A DNA stretch of 64,000 bases from Novosphingobium meiothermophilum (GCF_003171715.1 NZ_QGHL01000001.1:1-64000); one strand, 5' to 3'. Counted from the first letter of the stretch, positions 28,928 to 38,037 are shown. Made by a program: numbers and translations. The notes: a model not told the origin generated them from the sequence alone.

Positions 28928-29830
28928 TCACTTGCGCAGGAGCATCACCGGCAGGCGTTCTGTCAACATCGCATCGAGCCGCCGCTGCGCTGCGGCCTGT
29001 CCGCGCCCCTGCGCCTCGATGAACAGCGCGGAAATGCGCGCGGCAATGGCCAGTTGTTCAAGCTGGCGCGGCCCCGGCAGATCATGGCGGCAGATCGCGC
29101 CGCCGAAGTAGTGGTCCACCCCTTCCAGCACCAGGCCATAGCGGTTTGCGCCGGGGACGGCAGCATCATAGGGCACCAGATGGCCGCGCCAGCCTTCACC
29201 ATCGGTTGCGGTGATGCCGGGCACGATATCCTTGGTGCCGGTCTGGATCAGCGCGGGCACGGCAAGGCTGGCATAGCCTTCGGCCGTGCACAGCACCGGG
29301 ATCGGCGCAGGCGGACTGAAGGCGAGGACCGCGCGGGCATTCGGATCGCGCAAGGGGCCGCTCAGCCCTTCGGGCAGGGATGCCGCTGCGCCGCCCATCG
29401 TCAGCGCCACCAGCCCGCCATAGGAATGGCCTGCCGCGATCCACGGGCCTTGGCCGACATGGCGGCTCAGGGTCCGCATGTCCTCGATCCGCGCCCGCCA
29501 GCTTGCAAGGCCGGGAAAGTCCTTCGTGCGCGGATGCTCGGCCGAATCGACGTGGAGCGGGGCAAGGATGCGATACCCCGCCGCCAGCCACGGGGCGAAC
29601 AGCGCCTCGTAGAACCGGGGCGCGGAACCCGCGCCATGGCTGAACAGCACCAGCGCCCTTGCCCTGCCGCGCGGCTTCCACTCGGTAATGCCGATCTCGC
29701 GCCCGTCCGGGCCTGACAGCACGAACCCGCGCGCGATGAAAGGGGCGGTGGAAGAAGGCGCAGCCGCTGCGCGCGCCGCAACCAGCGCCGCGCCCGCGCC
29801 CGCCATGAACGAACGGCGTCCCAGTATCAC
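28928..29830 (-). CDS. Alpha/beta hydrolase, Tat-exported
   Basis: 300 residues starting at a GTG with AAGGAGG 7 bases upstream, a much better start than any ATG. The N terminus LGRRSFMAGAGAALVAARA is a twin-arginine signal. The hydrolase core has LVLFSHGAGS, nucleophile GHSYGG, an Asp in TGTKDIVPG and the His in GVDHYFGG. It resembles platelet-activating-factor acetylhydrolase or dienelactone-hydrolase-like esterases. It overlaps the DUF3089 gene by 4 bp. Confidence 0.87.
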   Translation of the reverse strand: MILGRRSFMAGAGAALVAARAAAAPSSTAPFIARGFVLSGPDGREIGITEWKPRGRARALVLFSHGAGSAPRFYEALFAPWLAAGYRILAPLHVDSAEHPRTKDFPGLASWRARIEDMRTLSRHVGQGPWIAAGHSYGGLVALTMGGAAASLPEGLSGPLRDPNARAVLAFSPPAPIPVLCTAEGYASLAVPALIQTGTKDIVPGITATDGEGWRGHLVPYDAAVPGANRYGLVLEGVDHYFGGAICRHDLPGPRQLEQLAIAARISALFIEAQGRGQAAAQRRLDAMLTERLPVMLLRK

Positions 29831-30876
29831 CGTCTTGCCTCCTTGCGGTGGGCGGCCAGCCATGCCCTGGCCCTTAGCGCGGCATTGGCGGATATGTCGG
29901 CCCAGAACAGGCCCACATCGTGATAATGCATCGACCCGCCTGGCAACGGCTTCAGGCCAAGCGCGGGGCTGGTCCAAACCGTCAGCAGGCCATCGCGGCA
30001 TTCGGCGGCAACCGCGCCTGCCACCAGCGGCCCAGGCGCACCAAGGCCCGGATCGCCCGCCACCGCGCCCCTGGCCTCGGCCGAAAGCGAAAGCGGGCGG
30101 CGCGCATCGAACGTCACCGGGTTCACGCACAGCGGCTGGCCGCCGTCCCTGCCGCCATTCTGCGCGGCAAAGGCACCGGCATAGGCCTTGAGCACGGGCG
30201 CGGTGTCGCTGCCTGCCAGCACCGCATTCCACTGCACGAAGCAGCCGGTCTGGGCAGGCTTGCGGCACAGCGGTATCCCGGCAAGGCGCGGGGCCAGATC
30301 GCCCTCCATCAGATTGATGCCGATGACATAGGCCGCCACCAGCCGCTTTTGCAGCGCCGTGCCCTTGATCCGCTTTTCCAGCAGTGCGGCCGTGTGGGCC
30401 GCCCCCTGGCTGTGGCCCGCGATGATGAAGGGGCGGCCCTTGCCCTCGTGCGCCAGATACCGGTCGAACGCGCGCTCGATATCGGCATAGGCCAGCGCGA
30501 ATGCGCTCTCGCGGCTCTGCGCATTCATCAGCGCCATGGTGGTCGCCGCCCGGTAGCGCGGCGCAAACACGCGGCAGCACGCCGAAAAGGCGCTGGCCTG
30601 CCGCTGCACCGCGCTTTCCTCGGTCCACTTCAGCCCTTCGGGATCAAGCGGATCGTGATTGAGCGCGCTTTGCGACCGGGTGGTCGTGGGGTGGATCCAG
30701 AACACGTCAACGAACCCTGGCACCGCCCTTGCCCCCGTTGCGGGCGCCGCGCCCTGCGGCAGGCTTGCCACCGTGCTCCAGCTTGCCGCCTCGGCATAAT
30801 CGGGCGCAGGCGGTTCTGCCTGCGCGGGCAACGCAGCAAGCGCCATGGCCGCGCCCAGCATCCGTTTCAGCATCAT
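29827..30876 (-). CDS. DUF3089 family alpha/beta-fold protein, secreted
   Basis: 349 residues. The signal peptide (MMLKRMLGAAMALAALPAQA) ends at about residue 20. FVDVFWIHPTTTRSQSAL and the nucleophile motif FIIAGHSQGAAHTAALL at about 150 mark DUF3089, a lipase-like family. NPVTFDARRP and the C-terminal MHYHDVGLFW also fit. It probably hydrolyses an ester in the periplasm. It overlaps both neighbouring genes by 4 bp, so it belongs firmly to the operon from 32835. Confidence 0.86.
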   Translation of the reverse strand: MMLKRMLGAAMALAALPAQAEPPAPDYAEAASWSTVASLPQGAAPATGARAVPGFVDVFWIHPTTTRSQSALNHDPLDPEGLKWTEESAVQRQASAFSACCRVFAPRYRAATTMALMNAQSRESAFALAYADIERAFDRYLAHEGKGRPFIIAGHSQGAAHTAALLEKRIKGTALQKRLVAAYVIGINLMEGDLAPRLAGIPLCRKPAQTGCFVQWNAVLAGSDTAPVLKAYAGAFAAQNGGRDGGQPLCVNPVTFDARRPLSLSAEARGAVAGDPGLGAPGPLVAGAVAAECRDGLLTVWTSPALGLKPLPGGSMHYHDVGLFWADISANAALRARAWLAAHRKEARR

Positions 30877-31874
30877 GCCTGCACCTCGTAGAACACCAGC
30901 CGCGCGGCCCACGGCGTCATCATCCAGCCGGCCCGAACCGCGCCCCGGCCCGCCCAGTCCACCATGCGCGGCGCGCCGGTGGCGCAGCCTGCCCCGTCCG
31001 CCCGCGCCAGAATGCCTTGCAGATCGCGCACCGGAAAGCACAGTGCGGCAATGCCCCGCCAGTGCGTCTGATCGCCGCGAAAGTCGAGCGGCTCGCACGG
31101 ATACTCTATCAGTTCGATCGAACCTTCCATGCGGCCTTCCTGCTGCACGATGGCCAGCCTGACCGGCCTTTCGCGCGCCAGATTGCGCGGCAGGCCCATC
31201 ACGTTGCGTCCATCGGCATGGACCAGCGCGGTATCGACCACCACCTGCCAGCCCAGACCATCGATGAAAAGGTGCTTGGCCGCCTCAAGGCTCTCGACCG
31301 TTATCACCGAATTGAAGGGATTGCTCGCGGGCCCTTTGATATGGTCCCACCCGGCAAGCGGCGGGGCGATGCGCTGCGCCATGGCAAAGCACAGCCCGTC
31401 CGCGTCGTGCGCCAGCGCCTCGCGCACGCAAAGGCCCGCCATCTCGAAATCGGCCACCGGTGCGAAGGCCGAAAAGCCGTTGCGGCAAAATGCCGCCAGC
31501 AGATCGTCGATCGGCCCCAGCGCGCGCACCGACACATCGAAAAAGCCCCCCACGTCCCACGGCTGCGCGCCCATGCGCCGCACCGGCGGCACCGGCCCCG
31601 GCGGCTCGATCAGCCGCATCCGCCCGCGCGCGGCCTGGGGCTGGAGCACCGTGACCTCGCGCCAACCCCCGCCCTGCACCCCATCGATGCCCAGCAGGGC
31701 AAGAAAACCCGGATCACACGGGCCGCGATGGACCACGCCATAGCCCAGCACCGCATCCAGCCGCCGCGCGGTCGCTTCGGCATCGGCCACGATGCACACC
31801 GCCTCGTCATAGCCGTTGTCGAGCGCTTCGGGCATCATGGTGCTGCGGTTCATGGTGTCGCTGGCGTTCTGCAT
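30873..31874 (-). CDS. VOC superfamily protein (two-domain glyoxalase/dioxygenase fold), copy 1
   Basis: 333 residues built as two tandem vicinal-oxygen-chelate modules, one from about residue 22 (AVCIVADAEATARRLDAVLG) and one from about 190 (FNSVITVESLEAAKHLFIDGLGW). The fold serves extradiol dioxygenases, glyoxalase I and others. The metal-binding His/Glu set is not obvious, so catalysis is uncertain. A related two-module protein is encoded at 34684-35583 in another operon. Neighbours are two exported hydrolases. Confidence 0.78.
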   Translation of the reverse strand: MQNASDTMNRSTMMPEALDNGYDEAVCIVADAEATARRLDAVLGYGVVHRGPCDPGFLALLGIDGVQGGGWREVTVLQPQAARGRMRLIEPPGPVPPVRRMGAQPWDVGGFFDVSVRALGPIDDLLAAFCRNGFSAFAPVADFEMAGLCVREALAHDADGLCFAMAQRIAPPLAGWDHIKGPASNPFNSVITVESLEAAKHLFIDGLGWQVVVDTALVHADGRNVMGLPRNLARERPVRLAIVQQEGRMEGSIELIEYPCEPLDFRGDQTHWRGIAALCFPVRDLQGILARADGAGCATGAPRMVDWAGRGAVRAGWMMTPWAARLVFYEVQA

Positions 31875-31875
31875 G

Positions 31876-32835
31876 TCATTTCCCGATGATCTCGGTTTCG
31901 ATCCACCAGCCGAACTGCTCTATCCACCGGTCGGCCGTGGTGCCGCGCGTGGCCATGCCGAAGCCATGATTGCCGCGCTGGTAAAGGTGCAGTTCGGGCC
32001 GGTATCCGGCGGCGAAAAGCCTGTCGTAGAATGCCCGGAAACCCTGCCCCACCGCCAGATCATCCTGCGCCATGGCCATGAAGACCGGCGGCAGGCGGCC
32101 GGGGGCGGGGGTGGGCTTTGGCTGAAGCCACGGCTCCTTGGGCGTTCCTTCGGGAAAGGGCAGGTTCGCGGGCGGTATCACCGGATCGGGCGTTCCGAAC
32201 GGCATGCCATAGATCAGGCCGGCAAAGGCGGGGCGGCTGGCCGGATCGGCGGCGAACATCGTCATGCCCGCCACATGCCCCCCGGCGGAAAATCCCACGA
32301 TCCCCACCTTGCCCGGATCGATGCCCCATGAGGCGGCATTGGTGCGCACGATGCGCAGCGCCTCGGCCGCGTCCTCCACGCCGGGAATGCCGCCCGCGCC
32401 GCTGTTCATGGCCTGCACGCGGCTGCGCATCTGCGCGTCGGTTTCGCCCGGCGGGGACTGGATCACCCGGTATTTGAGGACGAACGCGGCAATGCCCCGC
32501 TCGGCCAGCCATCGCGCCGCGCGCGTGCCTTCATGATGAATGGCCAGCAGGCGAAAGCCCCCGCCGGGCGCCACGATCACCGCCGCGCCCGTCGCCCGCT
32601 CCGGATCGGGCAGAAAGGGCTGGAGCGTGGGCACCGTCACGTTCAGCACCTGCTCGCCGTTCTCGCGCAGCTCTTCGGACACGGGAATGTCCAGCTTGCC
32701 CGGCCAGCCCTCCATGCTCGGCACGCCGCCCGGCCAAACCGGAACCGGCGCCAGTTCGCGCACGCCTGCCGCCTTCGCGGCCATGCCCGGCAGGATGGCC
32801 AGAAGCAGCACGATGGTGCGGATCATGCAAGACAT
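31876..32835 (-). CDS. Secreted alpha/beta hydrolase (acetyl-esterase/BD-FAE-like)
   Basis: 319 residues; GGGGAA precedes the chosen ATG by 7 bases. A signal peptide runs to about residue 23 (MAAKAAG). The core shows AVIVAPGGGF in place of HGGG, the nucleophile GIVGFSAGGHVAG, an Asp in MAQDDLAVGQ and the His in GNHGFGM. Relatives are xylan acetyl-esterases and feruloyl-type esterases. First gene of the five-gene (-) operon, behind a class I-like operator and divergent from the quinone reductase. Confidence 0.88.
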   Translation of the reverse strand: MSCMIRTIVLLLAILPGMAAKAAGVRELAPVPVWPGGVPSMEGWPGKLDIPVSEELRENGEQVLNVTVPTLQPFLPDPERATGAAVIVAPGGGFRLLAIHHEGTRAARWLAERGIAAFVLKYRVIQSPPGETDAQMRSRVQAMNSGAGGIPGVEDAAEALRIVRTNAASWGIDPGKVGIVGFSAGGHVAGMTMFAADPASRPAFAGLIYGMPFGTPDPVIPPANLPFPEGTPKEPWLQPKPTPAPGRLPPVFMAMAQDDLAVGQGFRAFYDRLFAAGYRPELHLYQRGNHGFGMATRGTTADRWIEQFGWWIETEIIGK

Positions 32836-32979
32836 GCAGCGTTCCCCGTCGGCGCAGGCATTTTCAGCGCCGGGCATTGCCAACCGGGGCAGTCGCTCCC
32901 CCAAGCCCATCGCGCGTCATGATGCCGATACAGAAACAGTGCTGTCTCGTGCCTGCGGCGCGAGCATCGCCTTGCGCTC

Positions 32980-32996
32980 TATCCGCCAAGCGGTCA
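32980..32996. promoter_or_regulatory. Class I operator (one arm degenerate) between esterase and quinone reductase
   Basis: TATCCG-CCAAG-CGGTCA. Left arm perfect, right arm has T for A. It lies 145 bp upstream of the esterase start and 86 bp before the quinone reductase start, in a 246-bp divergent gap without other recognisable content. Confidence 0.5.
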
Positions 32997-33081
32997 GCCT
33001 TCCGTCCGGGGCCATTTGCGGCCGGCCGGGCGCGGGGCTAAGGTTCGGGACCGGATCGCACGGGTCTCAGGAGTTTTTCCG

Positions 33082-34059
33082 ATGCAAGCAAAGGTCGTCC
33101 GCCTCACCGCCACGGGAGGCCCCGAAGTCATCCAGTGGGCCGAGGTCGATCTGCCCGCACCGGGCGCGGGCGAAGTGCTGGTCGAACATACCGCGGTCGG
33201 CCTCAACATGATCGATACCTATCACCGGCGCGGCATCTATCCCGTGCCCCTGCCCAGCGGGCTTGGCGTCGAGGCGGCGGGCCGCGTCGTGGCCGTGGGC
33301 GAAGGCGTGAACACGCTGGCCGTGGGCGACCGCGTGGCCAGCTTCGGGCCGGAGCTTGGTGCCTATGCCACCGCGCGCATCTACCGGGCCGCCAGCCTGT
33401 TCCTTCTGCCCGATGCGATCGGCGATGACGTGGCCGCCGCCGCCATCCTCAAGGCCTGCACGGTCGAGTTCCTCGTCGAACGCTGCGCCCGCGTGCAGGC
33501 CGGGATGCCGGTGCTGGTCCATGCGGCGGCGGGCGGAGTCGGGCTGCTGCTGGTGCAGTGGCTCAAGCACGTGGGCGCCACGGTGATCGGCACGGTTTCC
33601 AGCGCGGCCAAGGCCGAGGCCGCCCGCGCTGCGGGGGCCGATCATGTCATCAACTACAGCACCGAAACCGTCGCCCCCAGGGTGCGCGAACTGACCGGCG
33701 GGGCGGGCGTGCGCGTGACCTTCGACGGGGTGGGGCTGGATACGTGGGAGGCCAGCCTCGATTCCACCGGCAAGCGCGGGCTGATCGTCAGCTATGGCAA
33801 TGCCTCGGCCCCGGTCACGGGCATCAGCCTTGGCGTGCTGGCGCAGAAGGGTTCGCTCTTCAACACGCGGCCCATGCTCTACCACTATTACGAAGATCCT
33901 GCCGAACGCGCCGCGGGTGCCGCACGCGTCTGGGAAATGATCGCCGATGGCACGCTTGATGTGACCATCGGCCAGACCTACCCGCTGGCCGACGTGGCGC
34001 AGGCGCACATCGATCTGGAAGCGCGCAGGACCACAGGCTCGACCGTGCTGGTGGTCTGA
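33082..34059 (+). CDS. Quinone oxidoreductase (NADPH:quinone reductase, zeta-crystallin-like)
   Basis: 325 residues of the zinc-free MDR branch. ATG with AGGAG 8 bases upstream. GLNMIDTYHRRGIYPVPLP and VHAAAGGVGLLLVQWLKHVG (Rossmann motif) identify the family; the C-terminal YPLADVAQAHIDLEARRTTGS is typical. It reduces quinones or activated enones with NADPH and could detoxify or process a quinone formed by the FAD monooxygenase. Single-gene unit divergent from the esterase operon. Confidence 0.93.
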   Translation: MQAKVVRLTATGGPEVIQWAEVDLPAPGAGEVLVEHTAVGLNMIDTYHRRGIYPVPLPSGLGVEAAGRVVAVGEGVNTLAVGDRVASFGPELGAYATARIYRAASLFLLPDAIGDDVAAAAILKACTVEFLVERCARVQAGMPVLVHAAAGGVGLLLVQWLKHVGATVIGTVSSAAKAEAARAAGADHVINYSTETVAPRVRELTGGAGVRVTFDGVGLDTWEASLDSTGKRGLIVSYGNASAPVTGISLGVLAQKGSLFNTRPMLYHYYEDPAERAAGAARVWEMIADGTLDVTIGQTYPLADVAQAHIDLEARRTTGSTVLVV

Positions 34060-34105
34060 GGCGCCTTGTGCTAGGTTGTACACACCTCAATACAGGCGAT
34101 TGCAC

Positions 34106-34369
34106 ATGAGCAGCATGACCATGACCATCCGCGTGCCAAGCGATGTGCACGATAAGCTCGCGCGGCTTTCGGCAGGCACCCGCCGCAGCCGCTCCTACCT
34201 CGCGGCCGAGGCAGTCGCTGCCTATGTCGAGCGCGAACTCGCGATCATCGAAGGCATCGAGGAAGGTCTTGCCGATGTCGCAGCAGACAGGCTCGTGCCG
34301 CATGATGTGGCGATGGACCGTCTCGATGCGGCAATTGCCGCCGCCGCTGCGGCGCGTTCTTCTGGATGA
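34106..34369 (+). CDS. Antitoxin, ribbon-helix-helix (CopG/ParD type)
   Basis: 87 residues: a short beta strand (MTMTIRVPSDVHDKLARLS) followed by two helices, the RHH DNA-binding fold, and an acidic C-terminal arm that would wrap the toxin. It overlaps the toxin gene by 4 bp in the usual antitoxin-first order. It should neutralise the downstream toxin and repress its own promoter. Confidence 0.9.
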   Translation: MSSMTMTIRVPSDVHDKLARLSAGTRRSRSYLAAEAVAAYVERELAIIEGIEEGLADVAADRLVPHDVAMDRLDAAIAAAAAARSSG

Positions 34370-34668
34370 GGCAGGTCCGTTGGTCCGAGTCTGCGCTGGC
34401 AGACGTTGAAGCCCAGCTCGTCCACATCGCACGAGACGATCCCGCAGCAGCCCGCAAGGTGGCGCTGCGCCTGCGCGAAACCGGCAATGCGCTTGGCGTT
34501 TTCGCCACCGGACATCCGGGCAGGGTCAGCGCAACCTACGAGAAGTCCGTGCGCGGCCTGCCCTATCTCGTGGTCTATGCCCTCACGCACAATGACAGCA
34601 CCGTCAGCATCCTGCGCGTGATCCACACATCGCGCCAGTGGGACAGTGCCGGTTTCCCCGAAGGCTGA
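34366..34668 (+). CDS. RelE/ParE family toxin
   Basis: 100 residues; RWSESALADVEAQLVHIA at the N terminus and SATYEKSVRGLPYLVVYAL with ILRVIHTSRQW near the end are typical of ParE/RelE-like toxins that poison gyrase or cut mRNA. With the RHH antitoxin it forms a stability module placed between two catabolic operons, as expected on a plasmid. Confidence 0.92.
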   Translation: MRQVRWSESALADVEAQLVHIARDDPAAARKVALRLRETGNALGVFATGHPGRVSATYEKSVRGLPYLVVYALTHNDSTVSILRVIHTSRQWDSAGFPEG

Positions 34669-34683
34669 TGGCCGAAAAACACA

Positions 34684-35583
34684 CTACCCGCCCACTTCCA
34701 CCAGTTCCACCAGTTCCCCGGCAAGGCCGCGTGTCGTCCCCGCGCGGCGGCCTTCATAGGGCGCTCCCGCGCGCCGCGCCGGTTCTGCCAGCCATTCCAC
34801 CCGGCAGTCGTCCAGACCGGGCACCGCCAGCGTCACCATGGCGTTGCCCGGCGGGAGCATTCCGGCATGACGCGGCCGTTCGGCCACGCCCTGCGGATAA
34901 TCGTCCACTTCCACCACGGGCATCGTGCCGCTGGCCACCATCGTCAGCGTCGTCTGGTGATCTGCGGGAAGGCCGAAGGCGCGGTTTATCATCGTATAGG
35001 GGATGGTGAAGGTGGCGCTTTCCTCCAGCCCCAGCGCCTCGACATACCAGCGCACCGATGCGGCGCGGTCCCTTGCCGCCAGCACCACGATGAATGCCTT
35101 GTCCACCGGGCAGGCGGCGCGCGGCAGATCGAAGCCCGGCATCGTGCCGACAACCTCGTTGAGGTAAACCATCTCGCGCCCCGGACCCAGCACCTGCATG
35201 GGGATGAACGCCGGCTCCATGTTGGCGATGGTCCTGGGCGGCCCGATGATCTCGAAGGCCGATCCCGCCAGCCGCCGGGGCCAGCCGAACACGTCCTCGA
35301 CCGTCAGTTCATAGGCCGCCCAGCCATATGTGGTCGTCGGCACGAAATCGGGGTGCGCTGGCTGTTCCACCAGCCTGATCCGGAAGGGCGCGCCGCTTGC
35401 GGGCCGCAGCGTGGCAAAGCGCCGCCCCGCACAGGCGGGCGCCCCCCAGCTTGCCGCAAGCCCGGCATCCACCACGCCCTCATCGCACGGCAACAGGCCC
35501 AGCACGCCGCGCCATGCCGCAATCGCATCGGCCAGATCGGGCACGGTGATCGTGCCCGCCAAAATCGTGCCCCTGGGAATCAT
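34684..35583 (-). CDS. VOC superfamily protein, copy 2
   Basis: 299 residues with two VOC-like modules (from residue 8, GTITVPDLADAIAAWRGVLG, and about 140, KAFIVVLAARDRAASVRWYVEALG). It resembles the protein at 30873-31874 in length and layout, though sequence identity is low. Metal ligands are not clear. It overlaps the crotonase-fold gene by 4 bp and is the last gene of the operon that starts at 42179. Confidence 0.78.
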   Translation of the reverse strand: MIPRGTILAGTITVPDLADAIAAWRGVLGLLPCDEGVVDAGLAASWGAPACAGRRFATLRPASGAPFRIRLVEQPAHPDFVPTTTYGWAAYELTVEDVFGWPRRLAGSAFEIIGPPRTIANMEPAFIPMQVLGPGREMVYLNEVVGTMPGFDLPRAACPVDKAFIVVLAARDRAASVRWYVEALGLEESATFTIPYTMINRAFGLPADHQTTLTMVASGTMPVVEVDDYPQGVAERPRHAGMLPPGNAMVTLAVPGLDDCRVEWLAEPARRAGAPYEGRRAGTTRGLAGELVELVEVGG

Positions 35584-36335
35584 TGCCCGAAAACCGGCTT
35601 GCGCTTCTCGACGAAGGCGCTGGTCCCTTCGCGGAAGTCCGCGCCCTCGAAGGCCGAGGCAAAGACCCGCAGCGACGCCTCGTCATCGGCCACCTGCCCG
35701 TCCAGCACCTTGCGCACGAAACCCTTGATGGCCTGCGTGGAAAACGGCGATGCCGCCAGAAGCTGGGCCACCAGTGCGTCCTCGCTCTCGGCCAGTTCCT
35801 CGATCAGGCCGATCGCCTTGGCCTCCCCGGCGCCCAGCAACATGCCGGTATAGAGCATCCGGTGCGCCTGCCCCGGTCCCACCAGATCGACCAGCAGCTT
35901 CACATCGTGCAGCGGATAGACAAGCCCCAGCCTTGCGGGCGTAATGCCAAAGCGCGCCTTCGGCCCCGCCACGCGCATGTCGCAGGCCAGCGCAATGCCG
36001 CAGCCCCCGCCCACGCAATCGCCTTCGACCATGGCCACGGTGGGCAGGCGAAAGCGGGTGAGTTCGTATTGCGCGCGGTTGATCGCCTTCTGGTTTTCGG
36101 CGCGCCATGCGGCATCGTCCTTGTTCGCCAGCAGTTCGGCAATGTCGGCACCGGCGCAGAAGGCGCCGCCCTGCGCCGATTTCACCACCAGCACGCGGCA
36201 ATCGGCATCGGCCGATGCCTGCGCCAGCAGTTCGGGCAGAAGCTGCCACATGTCGATGGTAAAGGCATTGCGCTTGTCCGCCCGGTCGATCAGCAGGCGC
36301 GCCACCTGACCGTCTTTCTCCAGCCGCAGCGTCAT
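35580..36335 (-). CDS. Crotonase-fold (enoyl-CoA hydratase/isomerase family) protein lacking both hydratase glutamates
   Basis: 251 residues. The oxyanion-hole segments GGAFCAGADI and VEGDCVGGGCGIALACDM are intact. Where hydratases have the two catalytic Glu residues, I read PARLGLVYP (Ala at the first position) and GQAHRMLYTG (Arg at the second). It is therefore unlikely to be an ordinary enoyl-CoA hydratase and may be an isomerase, hydrolase, decarboxylase or C-C cleaving enzyme of the same fold. It overlaps both neighbours by 4 bp. Confidence 0.87.
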   Translation of the reverse strand: MTLRLEKDGQVARLLIDRADKRNAFTIDMWQLLPELLAQASADADCRVLVVKSAQGGAFCAGADIAELLANKDDAAWRAENQKAINRAQYELTRFRLPTVAMVEGDCVGGGCGIALACDMRVAGPKARFGITPARLGLVYPLHDVKLLVDLVGPGQAHRMLYTGMLLGAGEAKAIGLIEELAESEDALVAQLLAASPFSTQAIKGFVRKVLDGQVADDEASLRVFASAFEGADFREGTSAFVEKRKPVFGQ

Positions 36336-37234
36336 GCCGGGTCCACCGCCGCAAGGTGCTGCGCAATCTGGTGGCGCGTGGCCACCCACACCCGGTCGTG
36401 TTTGCGCACATGGCGCAAAAACGCCTCCAGCGCCCAGATCCGGCCCGGTCGGCCGATGATCCGCAAATGCAGTCCAAGGCTCATCATCTTGGGGTTGCCC
36501 TCCATTCCTTCGCGATAGACCTGATCGAAGTTCCGGATGGCATAGGCAAGCCATTGTTCAGGACCGAATGCCTGATCGGTCCACATCTTCATGTCATTGG
36601 AATCGACCTGATAGGGCACCACCGCCAGCGGCCTTCCGGGAACGCTCGTCCGGTCCCAGAAGGGCACGTCGCCCGAAAAGTCGTCCATCGTATAGGCAAA
36701 GCCCTCCTCGATCAGCAGGCGCCGGGTGTTGTCGGTGTGCAGATAGCGCGAAAGCCAGCCGTATGGCCGCACCCCGCAGGTGCGCGTGATCGATTCCACC
36801 GCCTTGCGGATGAAGGCGCGTTCGGCCTCCTCGTCCATGCGGAACTGGTGGACCCAGCGCCAGCCATGGCTGACCGGTTCATGCCCCAGCGCCGCGATGG
36901 CCGCGGCCAGCTGCGGATGCGCCTCAAGGCTCATCGCCGCCACGGTCCAGCTTGCCGCCATGCCATAGTGCTCAAGCAGCTTCACCACGCGCGGCGCGCC
37001 CGCCTTCACGCCGTAAAGATAATTCGATTCATTGGCATGGTTGCGCAGCGGCCCCTTCACGAAGACACCCAGTTCATCGACCGGCTCCATGCCCCGGTCG
37101 CCGCGCGCAAGGCTCTGCTCGGACCCTTCCTCCACGTTGACCACGATCGACAGCGCCATGACCGCGCCGTCCGGCCAGTCGATCCGTTCCTCGGCCAACG
37201 AAGACCCAGCCAGCGAAGACCCTGCCAGCGCCAT
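36332..37234 (-). CDS. PuuE-like polysaccharide deacetylase-fold protein, copy 2
   Basis: 300 residues; GGAGGAG stands about 8 bases before the ATG. EPVSHGWRWVHQFRMDEEAE and TCGVRPYGWLSRYLHTDNT match the PuuE allantoinase branch better than chitin deacetylases, and the metal-binding HxxxH is absent. Likely role is hydrolysis of a ureide, imide or amide. The first residues (ALAGSSLAGSSLAEERID) come from a 15-bp tandem duplication. A second, diverged member is encoded at 8561-9487. Confidence 0.85.
   Translation of the reverse strand: MALAGSSLAGSSLAEERIDWPDGAVMALSIVVNVEEGSEQSLARGDRGMEPVDELGVFVKGPLRNHANESNYLYGVKAGAPRVVKLLEHYGMAASWTVAAMSLEAHPQLAAAIAALGHEPVSHGWRWVHQFRMDEEAERAFIRKAVESITRTCGVRPYGWLSRYLHTDNTRRLLIEEGFAYTMDDFSGDVPFWDRTSVPGRPLAVVPYQVDSNDMKMWTDQAFGPEQWLAYAIRNFDQVYREGMEGNPKMMSLGLHLRIIGRPGRIWALEAFLRHVRKHDRVWVATRHQIAQHLAAVDPA
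37196..37225. repeat. 15-bp tandem repeat at the 5' end of the PuuE-like gene
   Basis: Two near-identical 15-bp units (CARCGAAGACCCWGC) at 37196-37210 and 37211-37225, in frame, encode the doubled peptide AGSSL near the N terminus. Same unit length as the repeat in the CitE-like gene. Confidence 0.7.
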
Positions 37235-38037
37235 CAGTGCATCTCCTCCCCGCCCGAAACGTTGATCGCCTCGCCGGTCACGTAGAAGGCATCCTCCGAT
37301 GCCAGCCAGGCGCACGCCGCCGCCGTGTCGGAAGGCAGGCCGGGGCGGCCCATCGGGTTGTTGGCGGCCATATTGGCAAGGTATGCCTCCACGCTCGCAA
37401 AGCCCAGGAGCTTCGAAAAGTAGGCGTTCTGCTCCGCCCCCAGCGCGGTCGTCACGTGGTTGGGGCAGACGGCATTCACCGTGATGCCATGCGCGCCCAG
37501 TTCCACCGCGCTTGCCCGCGTCAGGCCGATCATGCCGTGTTTGGAACTGACATAGGCGGCAAGATGGGGAAAGCCGGTCTTGGCCGCCTGACTGGCAATG
37601 TTGATGATGCGCCCGCCCTTTCCGGCCGCCACCATCGCGCGCGCGGCAGCCTGCGTGCAGTGGAACGCGCCCGATAGGTTGACGGCGATGACCCTCGCCC
37701 AGTCATCCGCCACCACCTCCAGCAGGGGCTTCATCATGAAGCCGATCCCGGCATTGTTGACCATCACGTCGATCCGGCCGAATGCGGCCACGGCCTGCGC
37801 CACAAGGGCATCGCACTGCGCCGGGTCAGAAACGTCGCAGGCAATCGCCGCCACCTGCGCCCCGCGCCCGCGCAGTTCGGCCGCCACTCCTTCGGCCTCC
37901 TCGCCGATGGCAACGTCCGAGACGACGCAGTTCGCGCCCTCGTCGGCAAAGCGCTGGAGAATGCCCTGCCCCAGCCCCTTTGCCCGCCCCGATCCGGTAA
38001 CGACGACCGTCCGCCCCGCAAACCGGCCCACGGTCAC
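37234..38037 (-). CDS. SDR family NAD(P)-dependent oxidoreductase
   Basis: About 267 residues. The cofactor motif TGSGRAKGLGQG, NNAG, the catalytic Ser in INIASQAAKTG and Tyr-Lys in YVSSK are all present. Start is one of two GTG codons: 38037 overlaps the previous stop (GTGA), while 38031 has the better spacing from GAGGA. It probably oxidises or reduces a hydroxyl or keto group. Its stop overlaps the next start by one base. Confidence 0.9.
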   Translation of the reverse strand: MTVGRFAGRTVVVTGSGRAKGLGQGILQRFADEGANCVVSDVAIGEEAEGVAAELRGRGAQVAAIACDVSDPAQCDALVAQAVAAFGRIDVMVNNAGIGFMMKPLLEVVADDWARVIAVNLSGAFHCTQAAARAMVAAGKGGRIINIASQAAKTGFPHLAAYVSSKHGMIGLTRASAVELGAHGITVNAVCPNHVTTALGAEQNAYFSKLLGFASVEAYLANMAANNPMGRPGLPSDTAAACAWLASEDAFYVTGEAINVSGGEEMH

